This document shows, one piece after another, positions 45,801-56,216 of a stretch of 64,000 bases of DNA. A model generated the notes under the pieces. It saw nothing but the letters and a program-made list of their open reading frames with translations. It was not told where the DNA came from and did no database searches. Positions within the stretch are counted from its first letter, which is position 1; each line of letters begins with the position of its first letter. A program made the position numbers and the translations under genes. The stretch is from Agrypnia vestita (Eukaryota; Arthropoda; Insecta; Trichoptera; Phryganeidae). The DNA lies in assembly GCA_016648135.1 (NCBI GenBank), contig JADDOH010022984.1:99320-163319 (forward strand). Direction: 5' to 3'.

Positions 45801-47693
45801 TATTAATGTACGTATTAACAGTGGTTTTTGTGCAACTGATCGATATCCATTTTGGGATACCAAAAATGCGAAGAAAAGCAGAGAAAAATCCCGCAAATTT
45901 AAAAGTACAACTTAAAGTCATCGAAGAAATCAAGAATTAAGAAGAACGAACAAACTGTCCTCGCCTACTAATTATAATAAACAAGCTTACAAACGTAAAT
46001 CCTGCAGCTCTGTTACACGTAAAACTCAAGTCATAGAAATGTGAGTTTGATTGTTGTCACAGTTAAACCGATCAATATTACGTTTTCCATAATAATTTAA
46101 CCTTCGGATACCAGATGATCTAAAATAGGATCGGGGACCGGAGTGGGGTAACAAAGTGACCCCAGTCGAATTAGCGTTTTAAAGAAGTATTTAATGGTTT
46201 GAAAATGTTCTATCATATTTTTAATTACATTTCTTACACAATGCAAACAAGATTCTACTAAACTTTTTGACGTTTTATAAGAAACCGTAGCATTTGACGT
46301 CTCATGTCTCACAAGCGTTTGACTGACAGAAGCCGCGCAAGCAGAATGAAGTGAGCGCATGATATAGAATATTAAAATGATTTTTTCCAAATTTTCTTGT
46401 GTAACTTTGTGAAAGGGAATTTTTAAAAATATATTAAAAAATGATTACTTTCACTATTTATTTATAACGATAAGAACGTTTTCGATGCTAACGCATCATC
46501 TTAAGTAATGTTACTAATACTAAATTTAAGAGCAAAAGACCTTTATATCTTTTAATCTTAAGTTAAGAATTAGTAACATAAATGTTGCGTTAGCATCAAT
46601 GATATAATAAGCTGTAGATACGTTACAAGCGTGAAATCTTGGCAACTTAAAAGTAAGGTAATCGCCATACTTGCATTCGTTATCGAACGGACCTACTTTG
46701 TGATCGGGCGCGATGCTACGCAGAAAAAAGTCCCGGGAAAAAGGAACAGAGTATCGTACACTATTGTAAGAATGAGTATGTTATTTTAGTCACCGTGACT
46801 TCAAATTACCTGATTTTTCTGTCTACACGCAGAGCGTTTGTGAATTAAGTGTGCCATAATTTGTTGTCTCTTTCAATGCGATATTTGCTTCATATGAAAG
46901 CCGGCTAGTATGCGAATAACGTGTCTATATTATAATACGTCAATGGTTAGCGTGGTAAACATTCTAATCGTTGTAAATAAATAAAGTATACAAAGTTATC
47001 ATTTTTTAAATTAATTTTTGAATTTTTTCTACTTTTGACTGTCTTATTACACATTATTATTTTATTTTCTATGAGTGTCGTATTCTCTGGGATATTTATG
47101 AGGATAACAAAGAATAGGAGCTCAATATCATTAATAACTATTAAATAGTTTAAAAGATAAGACTTTTGGGGTTAAGTTTTAACCCCGTTCCGGAACAGAA
47201 GTGTTAATCAATGTTTCATTTTAAAAGACTTTTAATGGTGTTAGTAGTAGTTCTGTTTTTAAAACTATTTCCAAAAGGCTCAGACAATTTTCAAGTATGT
47301 TTTTATGTTATCAAAATAAAAGATAAATTATTAAAATGCAATAAATAGAAATACTTTTATTTATTAAAAACATTACTAATGGGTCATATTGCCACGACGC
47401 TAGTAGTTTTTCAATCTAGCTATTAAAGGTTAATTGAAACTAAACTCACTAGTTTGCAGGTCATCACTACTAGAAGAGTTCCAATACTCTGTTTTGATCC
47501 AAATATGGGCTGCATCTGTATGCGGGTCACCGTCTTCTCTCCCTGTGCAAATTCCTGGTTCATCTTTGACTGTTCCCGAATCAGCGATTTCCTTCTTGAT
47601 ATGGACGTGTGAGACTTTCACCTCACTACACAAGACATCGCTGCCGTCGCTCTCGGCGGGAGACCTGGGCTCAGACTTGACTGCGACATTCAT
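42839..47693 (-). CDS. Gene C: C2H2 zinc-finger protein with 12 fingers
   Basis: Three exons in phase 1 give 522 residues. Exon 1 (47693-47450, MNVAVKSEPRSPAESD) ends before GTGAGT. Exon 2 (44829-44632, VPEAGSSNAGWRS...VDISYPDIKQECSEYS) also ends before GTGAGT. Exon 3 (43965-42839) follows TTACTCTGCAG. N-terminal psi-K-x-E sites are VKSEP, IKKE, VKDEP, IKTE and IKQE, with VKSEPRSP fitting a phosphorylation-dependent SUMO site. Exon 3 holds 12 regular C2H2 fingers (C-S-Q-C-x-Y-S-C-N-x-K-S pattern) ending RHLLIHS and TGA, so it is complete, unlike gene B. Recognition helices are very similar across fingers. An alternative start at 44905 (MTSSNDTEPSPGDKQP) is open in frame with exon 2. Likely a nuclear DNA-binding regulator; target unknown. 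Confidence 0.85.
44185..44560 (+). pseudogene. RTE-like LINE fragment in gene C intron 2
   Basis: Forward frames read LLRRMCVKSICDRVKNEEIR, SLKWFGHVEQINEKTV and, shifted, LTAPERKGNRGRPVNNLQDC followed by MRRCL. This is the RTE/R-type C-terminal order (MLR...G....D..RNE.I, L.W.GHV, G.RGRP). It opposes the host gene and is degenerate. Confidence 0.65.
45177..45620. mobile_element. Element with hammerhead-like end, copy 2 (truncated), in gene C intron 1
   Basis: It matches 27640-28070 from GAGATTTTTGTCTACCGGTT through CATGCGTGTTAAT, AAGGTTCCTACCAAAAGAGA and AGAGGAATATTGTTTT, to CCATATTATTAAGTTTTAA. The right inverted end is missing. Confidence 0.6.
45219..45247 (-). ncRNA. Hammerhead-ribozyme-like core (candidate 4, decayed)
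   Basis: Minus strand: CTAACGA, A, GAGATG...CCTCTC, GAAACC. The stem now has a mismatch, and the first core word differs from CTGACGA by one base. Compared with candidate 3 it appears degenerate. Confidence 0.2.
46484..46597. repeat. Small palindromic MITE-like element next to M1 copy d
   Basis: GATGCTAACGCATCATCTTA and its inverted partner ending TTGCGTTAGCATC form arms of about 45 bases. Its right end overlaps the target duplication of M1 copy d, so copy d inserted at its edge. Confidence 0.55.
46589..46951 (+). mobile_element. MITE family M1, copy d, with 8-bp target duplication (gene C intron 1)
   Basis: The element spans 46597-46943, flanked by GTTAGCAT (46589-46596) and GTTAGCGT (46944-46951), 7 of 8 identical. 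Ends and interior match copies a, b and c. Confidence 0.8.
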
Positions 47694-47782
47694 CTTGCAC
47701 TATTGTAGAAGCTAAATGTACTTTTATATTTAAAATACTAAGTAATAAGCTTTCGATAGTCCGTCGAATGCACTAACGTCAA

Positions 47783-47808
47783 TCGCCAGAAAACCATAGA
47801 TAAAATAA
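47783..47808 (-). promoter_or_regulatory. Conserved upstream element of gene C
   Basis: The sense strand reads TTATTTTATCTATGGTTTTC followed by TGGCGATTGAC, about 90-115 bp before the ATG, as in gene B. Confidence 0.45.
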
Positions 47809-48017
47809 CGGGGACGTAGTTACGTGCCGTTCTCTAATTGGGGAATGTTGTTTATGTGAAAATAGGGCTTAAATAATTTGACTGTATAACATGATTTCCA
47901 TTTATATGAACTGCCTCAAAGTAGAATGCACACGCACACGAATCCTAGGAATCAAAATTGCCAAATTTATTTTTATTTTTTTACACTGACGCTATTTATT
48001 ATAAAGAACTCAATTTT

Positions 48018-48172
48018 TAATTAAAAATTAAAAAATCAACGCACTATTTTAAGAATTCAAATTTTATCATCCAAAAACTGACGATCATTTCGGCTGCCGA
48101 AATGATAGTCCTATTTTTGGATAGTAAAATATTGTACTCTTTAAATCCTGTATTAATTTTTTAATTAAAAAA
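48018..48172. repeat. Near-perfect palindrome with about 75-bp arms
   Basis: The centre is ATCATTTCGGC-TG-CCGAAATGAT (about 48083-48105). Pairing continues outward through CCAAAAAC / CTATTTTTGG, TTTTA / TAAAA and AATTAAAAAATC / ATTTTTTAATT. It is a fold-back MITE or similar; no flanking duplication resolved. Confidence 0.65.
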
Positions 48173-49091
48173 TCATATAAAATACGTCTATGTATAGACA
48201 TTACGTAAAACAAGGAGTAAAAGTAAAATGGTCACATCGTCACATGCCATCTTGTTATTTATGACGACATTTGGTAGCCGAAGGATAATTTTTTTTAAAT
48301 TAATTAATAAGAAAAATATTGCTTACTGAAAAAAAAGATTTTTATATAAAATGTGGTAAGCTTCAGTAAAATATTTGTTGGGAATATTAGTAGGTCGATG
48401 GAATGAAAGAGCGATATGCAGTTACTGTTTATTTCTTCCCGGAGATAGGCCCCGGAAGCAAGTTAAAGTGTACAAGTAATATTTTATGTAATGACGAACA
48501 AAGAAATAGATGACGCGCGGAAGTCTGCCCGATCTTACGGCAGAAGCCCGACTAGTGTGGTGTCGCCAAGTCCCTAGCTCGACCCTTTTGTTTATATCGC
48601 GGTGATTTTTATTATGTTAATATAAACAAAACTCTGGGTCGGGCGATAGGTACATGGCACAGGGTTGAACAGGTACCGCTACATATTTATTAGATAAAAT
48701 CCGACGATTTTAGAATATGCGATAAAGAAATGGAAAAGAAAACATTTTTTTAAAATAAATCTTTTATATATATTTATTTATAATAATTATTTGTATAATG
48801 AATTAAGTGTACTACATTACCATAATATATTTGTCACAATACATTATTCCCAATTCATTACAAAACTTATTTCGGGAAGAACAACGGTAAGAAAGACATT
48901 TAATTACAAAGAACGAGATTGAATCAAAAAGCACAAAGAGTATAAAGGTATTTTAATAAAAGAAAGCATTACTGGTTTAAATAACTGTTAAAGAAACATT
49001 TTTTAAAGTCAAAAAACCTGGTTTTTAGTTTTTCTAAAAAATGACCGAAAAAACGGATTCGGTTTTAATCGGTATGGAAGCCCTATAAACG
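48173..49091. other. No gene; two small repeats
   Basis: 48420-48482 is the inverted copy of the repeat at 20563. 48573-48650 is a short inverted repeat (CCTAGCTCGACCC.TTTTGTTT ... AAACAAAACTCTGGGTCGGGC). Otherwise AT-rich. Confidence 0.4.
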
Positions 49092-49468
49092 TAGTTCACG
49101 CACTTTAGGTAAGCCTTTTGCATTAGTGTAAGTAACAGTCCGTTTACAAAATCTCGTAACATTCTTTTTTTGAGTAAATTATAGACGCAAAAAATTCAAA
49201 TTCCCAATAATAAATGTTTGAATTGTCCTTTGTTTGACCTGAAAGCGATTTCTCCTTTCCTAATTTAAAAATATTCGTTATTTTGTAGTCACCATATCTT
49301 TAAGCGAAAAATATTAAACAAAGAAACGACCGCTCCGCTCGCCGGTCAGAGTGGTACTGGAGCGGCCAATGAAGTTGGTTTAAAAAACGAATACAATTTC
49401 ACAATTTACGTGTTACAGAGGGTATTACTCACATTAATGCAAAAGGCTTACCTTAGTGAATGGACTCT
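49092..49468. mobile_element. TIR element with AGGTAAGCCTTTTGCATTA arms
   Basis: The left arm (TTCACGCACTTTAGGTAAGC, then CTTTTGCATTAGTGTAAGTA) and the right arm (inverted TTCACTAAGGTAAGCCTTTT, GCATTAATGTGAGTAATACC) are about 55 bp. Non-coding inside. A related end occurs at 1025-1085. Confidence 0.6.
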
Positions 49469-49654
49469 ACCAGGCCTAGTCTGCAGTGCAACATACATTT
49501 TAAGAATTTGAGTACCTAGAAAGTGTTATATCAATTTGTGATAAATACAAGTGACTTCTTGACTTCTTTTATATTTCTGACTTATTTTCTGTCAAAAGTG
49601 TTTTATGTATGTATCTTCAGGTTAAATAATGATGCGAATCGAAGCAAGTGAACC

Positions 49655-49834
49655 ATAAGCTTAATTCCAGAATGATGCTTCAGACAGTAAGACGGAAGAC
49701 TTTCAGATGGTAGACGATGAACAATGTGATGAAAATTTTGAACTATCTGATTCCGAACAAAGTCAAATAAGTAGGTACAAGTATTTCCAAGAAGCTCTAG
49801 TACCCACTATTCCAGATAGGTCTCAATATACATA
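49655..49834 (+). pseudogene. Acidic N-terminal fragment, piggyBac-like (weak)
   Basis: The forward frame reads NDASDSKTEDFQMVDDEQCD, then ENFELSDSEQSQIS, and stops after IPDRSQYT. Serine/acidic openings of this kind precede piggyBac transposase cores, but no core motif is present. Confidence 0.25.
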
Positions 49835-50639
49835 ACTTTTTTATTTTATAATTACTTTGTTTATATAACCTTATGTGCCGTAAAATATCAAAACATAGAA
49901 CGATATATAATTTATTTAGAAGTTTTCGAAATTTTACAGTAGTTTTTAAATACATAAGTTAAGTTTAATTATTAAGATGTTGTTTTATTTAAGAACATTT
50001 TAATTAACGATAGTGTAAAACATCACGAACTTACATATTATAGTTTATATTTTTTATAAAAACGTAATTTTTCAAGTACCAGTCATTTCGACGGATGTTT
50101 AGCTTAAATGGGGTGCGCCTGAACGTTAGCTATCTAGGGTTAAAGATCTTACTGTTCTTGGAGAAAGGTTAAAGAAGAAAGTAGCTGCCGAAACTCCATC
50201 AGTAAGAGAAAAATTCTGTAAAAAATATATTTATACATTGATTACTATCAGTGTTTAGGGTATTGAAAAAAACGAGTTTTTCAAATATCACATTGTGTTT
50301 CTTTATGAAGAATAAGTTTCATTGTTTTAATATAAAATAACATAATTATTGAAACGAAATAGAATGCATTTCATCGACAAAAAAATAATAAATAAATCGT
50401 AACCCCAGCCATGGTCACCGTATTTTTCTTTAAGCGAGCGTGCGTGCGGCCGCATTAAGAGTCGGATGCGTACTAAAAGATTTATTTCAATTTCAATTTT
50501 TAATTTTTATATTACATTTACATTACAAATACAAATTTAATTTGGAAATGTTATAAATAAGTTAAAAATGTATAAACAAAAGCAAATATTAAACATATAT
50601 AAAATCATTCACATCGAAGGTGTAGGAGAATCCTGCTTC
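49835..50639. other. No gene recognised
   Basis: AT-rich DNA without coding evidence. Confidence 0.35.
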
Positions 50640-50890
50640 GGAATATCCTCTCAGAGACATGGAACAGATCGATATCGAGTAGCTCTTCCAACAGGCATGA
50701 CCATTGGCAGGTTGGTCCTGTATATTGGAATGTGAAACAATCTTTGCTGACGCTGTCTTAGGTAATTATCGGGAACATACGAACCAATGCTCCGCATAAT
50801 TTCAGGATTATCGAACATACCGCGCAATAACTGATAAAAATGCGTCATTAGTTTATTGCTAGTCCGTCGTGACGTGACTTTTATCAATCA
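50640..50890 (-). pseudogene. LINE 3' coding fragment
   Basis: The minus strand reads MTHFYQLLRGMFDNPEIMRS, then IGSYVPDNYLRQRQQRLFHI and PIYRTNLPMVMPVGRATR. This matches the C-terminal LINE pattern (FY.LLHG..DCPELL..I.F.VP....R....F..P..RTN.....P..R). Only about 80 residues remain. Confidence 0.55.
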
Positions 50891-51966
50891 ACGATGCGAT
50901 TTCTATTATAAACACATTTCCAGACCTGCATTACACAAACTATTTGTTTATGTGTTAGTTTTGGCATTCTTATATGGCGGACTCTATACTTTTCACGTGG
51001 ATATGCGTGAGATCATGAGAACATGTTAAAAAGTATTGTGGATTAAGTCTGGAACATCCCGTATAAGATTGCTGTCAAAAGTCCGGCTATTTTAAACAAT
51101 ATTTTCATGAAAACTGCAGAAACTCAAAATCAACCTAACCTAAACGTTTCTACCATGCTTGGGGTGCACGACTTTACAAGATTGGTCGGGAGTCTTCTAA
51201 GTCTTTAGAAGTTTTTCATTTTTTATTTGTGTTCAGTTCCACGCATTTTAACGTGTATCAATTGTTTTGTTTCCATACCAACAGTGTCCACGCAATTTGC
51301 CTGTCTAATGGATGCATTAGCCACCCGAGTACCGCTTAAAAGCCCCGTAAGAGTGTCTCAAAGAGTCTTCACTCATTACCGTGCAATTTTGTATCATTTG
51401 CTCACAACCTCGTAGTAAGTGCGAGAACTTTTGAAGCAATAATTTATTTAAAGGGAGCAGGAGTCCACTGAGTGCATCTCTGAAAGCTTGAATGGAATAA
51501 TGACATGTCAGATGTGGAAATGGAAAAATAAAAATGAAATATATTGAAATTTTGGCTCTTTCAAGAACCTAAGAAAGCAAGGAGGCAAAATAATTATTGG
51601 GCTTAGGCCACGAAAATGAATTTTTTCAGGTTTCAGTGCAGAGGCAGAGACTTTGGCCAACACGATCTTATTTCTGTCCCGGACAAAGCGGGGGAAATTG
51701 CATGCGCGCATGTCACGGGGGAGGCCATTTTTTTTTTTCGAAAATTTTCCAATAAATGAATACTTGATTTAATATGTAGGTACCTACCTCAAAAACCCTA
51801 TTTTCAAAAATCACCAAATTTATAGCTAAACTTAATTCTCTCATGGTTTTGTGACATTTTAAATTACTTCACGGTGTGAAAACTTCCGTCGCATGATGCG
51901 CGCGCAATTAATTGCACAATAAAATCGAGATAAATAAATAAAATATATTATATACAGATTATAAAT
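50891..51966. other. No gene recognised
   Basis: AT-rich DNA; short frames (for example 51227-51415, 51711-51508) are unrecognised. Confidence 0.35.
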
Positions 51967-52556
51967 TATATGTGGGGTATAAAAGCAATGACAGCAAAAC
52001 CAAAACGAAAAATTATTGCAGTAATCGAGGTTTACTAATTTATAATGTACTATATTCGAGATTTTATAGGAAACATAACCTATAAATTTATAAGAAACAT
52101 GACTTTGGAAGAGATAGATTCATAAAATCTTGAATTCAGTACATTTTAACCCTTAACAACCCACAAGCGTCTCGCGGACACACTTTTGCGTTCTTATTCT
52201 TATAAAAACAAAAGTATTTATTTTTATCTAATCTACATCCAGTGTTTTACGAATCTAAAAATGTAATGAAAATATTTGTATCATAAATAATTTTATATTT
52301 ATTGCTAATAAACTAAGATACTGATTCATAAACCCACAAGTGTCCAATAGACACAATGACCTTTTGTTTGATTTGAATATGAAGTAGATTGTTTATTTAC
52401 ATTTACTTATAGTTATATCGTGTGGGTAGGCAATAGTAACTCCCAGACATTTGTTTGTGTTTCAATCGTAGTCTCTGTACTCGTATTTCGTAACAATCAG
52501 TACTTAAAAACTTTTGTCATAAAGCAGTCGCGCTTGCATTTGTTTTTGTTGTAAAA

Positions 52557-53200
52557 ATGGCTAAAAGGCAACTAACACAGCATGAAATCATACGTGATCT
52601 TGTGTCACGTATGAAATACGTACCTACGTCAATAGTGACGACGAAAAAATTTTTGTGCGTGAGACCGGTAGTAATGATGAGAATTTTGATGAGCAGCTTA
52701 TACCTTTTCGAGGAAGGGCATCATTCAAACAATATCTACCCAGCAAACTTGACAAGTATGGTATGAAAATTTGTGACAGCAAAACTAGCTACCCTCTATT
52801 TGGTATACTATATTTTGGCAAACAAGGACAAAACAGGGTGGAAAATTTGGCGTACAAGGTAGTCCACCAGTTATGTGAATCATACTTCTGAAGTACCAAA
52901 AATGTTACTTTTGACAGTTATTTCACCAGTCTTGACATTGCAAAATCTTTGGCAAAGGGCGATCTCACAATAATTGGAACAATGAGAAAAATAAGGCTTG
53001 TGTACCCCCTAATTTTCAACCGAATAGAACCCGTGATATCAAAACTAATGTCTTTGGTTTTCCTAAAAATATGACATTGATCTCGTATGTACCAAAAAAT
53101 AATCATTTATCATTATCTTTCAACGATGCATCTTAGAAAATAAACATATGTGAGTAATGAGAATAAATCTGAAATAAATTTGTACCAAAGAAGGTGTAGA
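52557..53200 (+). pseudogene. piggyBac transposase, 5' part
   Basis: It begins MAKRQLTQHEIIRDLVSRMK. A deletion and frameshift then bring in NDENFDEQLIPFRGRASFKQ with YLPSKLDKYGMKI, the block with the first catalytic Asp. After a stop follow VTFDSYFTSLDIAKSLAKGD (second Asp), LTIIGTMRKIR, LISYVPKNN and, shifted, LSTMH. The region between the N-terminus and the first Asp is largely missing. The copy is inactive. Confidence 0.8.
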
Positions 53201-53587
53201 TTAGGGTGGGCCTCCTTTGTATGAATTTTTTTATGATTTCTATTAGGCACAGCAAGAAAAGGGTGCTAAATGTTGTTTTTAGCTTACTTATAAAATTTCA
53301 TTACAATGGGATATCATCTTCTGCCTCCGGATTGACTTTAAAGAACACATAATTTGGAAAAAAACTCATTTTTGACGAGTTTTTATAAGATTTGAAAAGT
53401 TTAAAAATGCATAAAAAAGTTAAATAATATAACGAAATATAGGTACTTGTACGAGTTAAATTTATTTAATATAAGAAAATGTTTACAAAAATGGCATTAA
53501 CATTATTATTTTTATAACGTTTGAAACAGCCGAAAACTCCTTCTTATCATCGAATTTCGGCATGGCTTTCCGAGATAATATTTGTCT

Positions 53588-54058
53588 TTATATGAAGCCT
53601 TCTTTCTCTGATTTTTTGCACTTCGTCTTGACTGCCCTTTCAACAGCTTTCTTGCGGCATGGAAGGCGTAGTGATGAGAGTTCTCTTTCTGCTTTTTGGG
53701 CGACAAACAGTTGGATTTCAATTGGTGGATCGCATATATTCTCCTGCCAGTCAATGAGATCTGTATAAGACAATGCATCCAATTTTATAGCAGGCAATTG
53801 AAACAAGTCAGTCAGCATTGCGATTAATAAATTTTCAAGGTGTGCGAAGTAACTGTTTCCTTGAATTACAGATTCTATTATGGCTTTCAGTTCTGTGGAC
53901 AAATATCCTGTTGCAGTGATGAGTTCGAACAGGTGCCGTGCTCCATCTTTACAGGAAGGATGAATTTTTATAACAAACCATGTTGGGGCGTAAACCTTGA
54001 CGACATACGTAGCAAGAATTACTGAGTTTTTAGAAGGAGATTCCATTGAAACGCACAA
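53588..54058 (-). pseudogene. Orphan arthropod TE-associated ORF, C-terminal part
   Basis: Reading leftward from 54058: VVKVYAPTWFVIKIHPSCKD, then GARHLFELITATGYLSTELK and IIESVIQGNSYFAHLENLLI, followed by AMLTDLFQLPAIKLDALSYT and DLIDWQENICDPP. I know this pattern (VYAP.WF.IK....C.DGARH.., VI..NA.FAHPEN.LLAM) from many unnamed arthropod proteins. The frame is 156 codons long. Function unknown. Position between inverted repeats suggests it belongs to the element. Confidence 0.55.
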
Positions 54059-54269
54059 ACGCAGAATTCCATTAGGACGAGTTAACTATCGGGCGTGAAA
54101 CATTTTACCTGGCGATTTGTTAACTAAATGCCTGTTGAAATTGTTGAGATTATTCTGTATAAATATATTTGGTCAGAGCTAATACCTTGAACAGAAAAGT
54201 CAGGTTACTCCTTTGAAATACATTGAAATCGAATAATGGGTTTTTTCTCACATATCTACTTCTAGATCG

Positions 54270-54869
54270 TTACCGATTCTCCCTGAAAATGTTTTGAGTC
54301 CCGATGTATCTATACATTTCGATGTGCCAGAAGCTGTTGCAGTACAACCCAAAAACTTCGACTCTGGTTCCATTATTAATCAATATGCTCTTCAAGAACG
54401 CTGTGTCTGTACATTTTTCCGACCTTTTCGGATATAATTTAAGTTTTATCTTTCCGTCCATCAAAATATAAAGCAGGCATTTGGCGGACTTTGTCTTTTT
54501 CAGACTAGTCTGATACCCCGTACCTATACACGTTTTTGAAAGTAAAGCGTAGTCTACCATATTTTTAGCGGTAGGCTTTTCAACTATATCGACAGGAGCC
54601 ACTGATATTAAAACTTGTGTCTGTGGCTGGAATACATTGTCACTGTCCGATAGACTGGATTCAAATAAAGTAGACGTATTAGGCTTCGCTGCACTTTCTT
54701 TTTGAACCCGAAACTGTGATTTTTCCTTTTGTGTTATTTTATTCGTTGTCACAATATTTAAGGTTCCTATAATCATTATTCTAGTGGTTCGTTGGTGGAT
54801 AAGGAATATTTTCTCTCCACTGGTACACTTCTGTATCTGGAGCAAATCCATTCGTAAATATTCTAACAC
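54270..54869 (-). pseudogene. Orphan arthropod TE-associated ORF, middle part
   Basis: A 199-codon frame contains KIFLIHQRTTRIMIIGTLN, matching the F.QDQR..RKM.IG block of the same unnamed family, followed by an acidic linker and lysine-rich C-terminus (KIKLKLYPKRSEKCTDTAFL). A neighbouring frame upstream reads FAPDTEVYQWRENIPYPPTN, so a frameshift separates it from its N-terminus. Confidence 0.4.
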
Positions 54870-54899
54870 TTACAGGACGAAATGTCAAACAATATTTTA

Positions 54900-55390
54900 C
54901 TGATAGTTAAGGCGAAATTCTTCTAATTTATTCTTTGGTATTTGAGGGTGGCTTTTTTAAAAGATTTTTGAATTTCAGTTGATATCTCTTCAACGTCACT
55001 TTCCCTCGTTTTTTTTGGTAGTAGGAATGGAAGCTCTTGACCATATTTCTTCCAGCATGGAGATAGCTATTAGAGTAAAAAACTATCGATCCTTCTCATG
55101 CGACACATGAGAAGGATCGATATGTCAGCGTAAGCTCATAAAGCGGTCCTGGGAAAGTGGTGGGTACCCAATCACTGACCATATTTCTTCAATTTTTGCA
55201 ATGACAATGTTCTCTATTTCCTTATAGTAAGTGGGTTCCTTATTAGTATCATTATCACGTTTTATCTTATGCCGATTCCACTCAGAACTTTATAACATCT
55301 TCATAGGTTGGTTATACATTAATTTTAATATCACTTGAATCACCAAACAACGGACATATCCGCTTTGGACGTGTACGAACCATACTAGAA
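54900..55390 (-). pseudogene. Orphan arthropod TE-associated ORF, N-terminal part
   Basis: Minus strand: MVRTRPKRICPLFGDSSDIK at 55385, then PTYEDVIKF, EWNRHKIKRDNDTNKEPTYY, IENIVIAKIEEIWSVIGYPP, and after a break EEIWSRASIPTTKKNE. The EIW..ASIP block is repeated on both sides of a hairpin (55085-55121), suggesting a small rearrangement there. Confidence 0.4.
55085..55121. other. Perfect 16-bp hairpin
   Basis: ATCGATCCTTCTCATG, loop CGACA, CATGAGAAGGATCGAT. It lies inside the nested TIR element. Confidence 0.7.
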
Positions 55391-55775
55391 ATGAGGAAAA
55401 CGAGCCCGACACAATCTCGCCTAATTGAAGCTGGAGCTAAACTGACAACTAACACTGACTAAATACATGAGCAGGGCGCACATACGCGCTAGGTGTTCCT
55501 AAACTCTCCCACACTCAACCCACCAACCCCTCATACTCGCAGTCATGATGTACATTGTCTATGTTTGAAGAAAGTTACGTTTATTGGTTGGAACCCTAAT
55601 TGGAACATGGGTATCTCGAAAATAAAAAAAAACGAAAAATCGTCATCAATCCGGAGGCAGTTAGACTTATCAGAATTTAATGATATTTTACATATGTTAG
55701 TTTGAGACCATTTGGCATCTTTTTATCGCTGTGCCCCTTAAGAAATGAAATAAATAAAAATTTGGCCCACCTTGA

Positions 55776-56216
55776 CCGGATGGTTATGAGTATTCAGTTC
55801 GACTTAAAACAAAAAAATGGCCGATTGCATTTTTTCAAAATAGATGTTGTTGGCGTTGCATCGATAATTTTATGAAACAAATTACATCCTGATTGGAAAC
55901 AACGGAAAAATACATTAGAAAACTATTTTTACATGAAATCATATCTGAATCGGTAACATCTCGCACCAGAGACGAAACAAAAGAGGCCTATTGAGTTATC
56001 ACCATAGATAACATAATAATAGTTATCACCTGCAAGACGTGGTAGGTCGAATCAGCGAACTGCTCAATCACCTGATCCTGTTCCAAAAAGAAAGAAGCGT
56101 TGTCATATTTGTCCTTCAAAAATATCCAGGACTTCTAAACAATGTTGTGATAAATGCGTCAGAAATGTCTGTTATGAACATTGTGAAAAAAAAAATTATT
56201 TGTAACATTTGTAAGT
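55776..56216 (+). pseudogene. piggyBac transposase, 3' part with Cys-rich tail
   Basis: Right of the nested element, frames read VMSIQFDLKQKNGRLHFFKI with DVVGVASIIL, then PDWKQRKNTLENYFYMK. From about 56090 they read KKRCHICPSKISRTSKQCCD with KCVRNVCYEHC, the C-terminal zinc-binding domain typical of piggyBac. Stops are scattered. Confidence 0.7.

Larger units (their letters stand above)
53202..55775 (-). mobile_element. TIR element with GGTGGGCC ends nested in the piggyBac
   Basis: The left end AGGGTGGGCCTCCTTTGTAT and the right end (inverted AAGGTGGGCCAAATTTTTAT) share inward blocks GGCACAGC.A.AAAA..TGC, AAATG and TCTGCCTCCGGATTGA over about 150 bp. The inside carries three remnants of one ORF family on the minus strand. 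Piggybac coding resumes just right of it. No clear target duplication was found. Confidence 0.7.

Noticed and set aside
53202..53210. Assigning the nested GGTGGGCC element to the P superfamily
   Set aside because: The ends recall some P-like elements, but I found no 8-bp duplication and no P-type transposase motifs.
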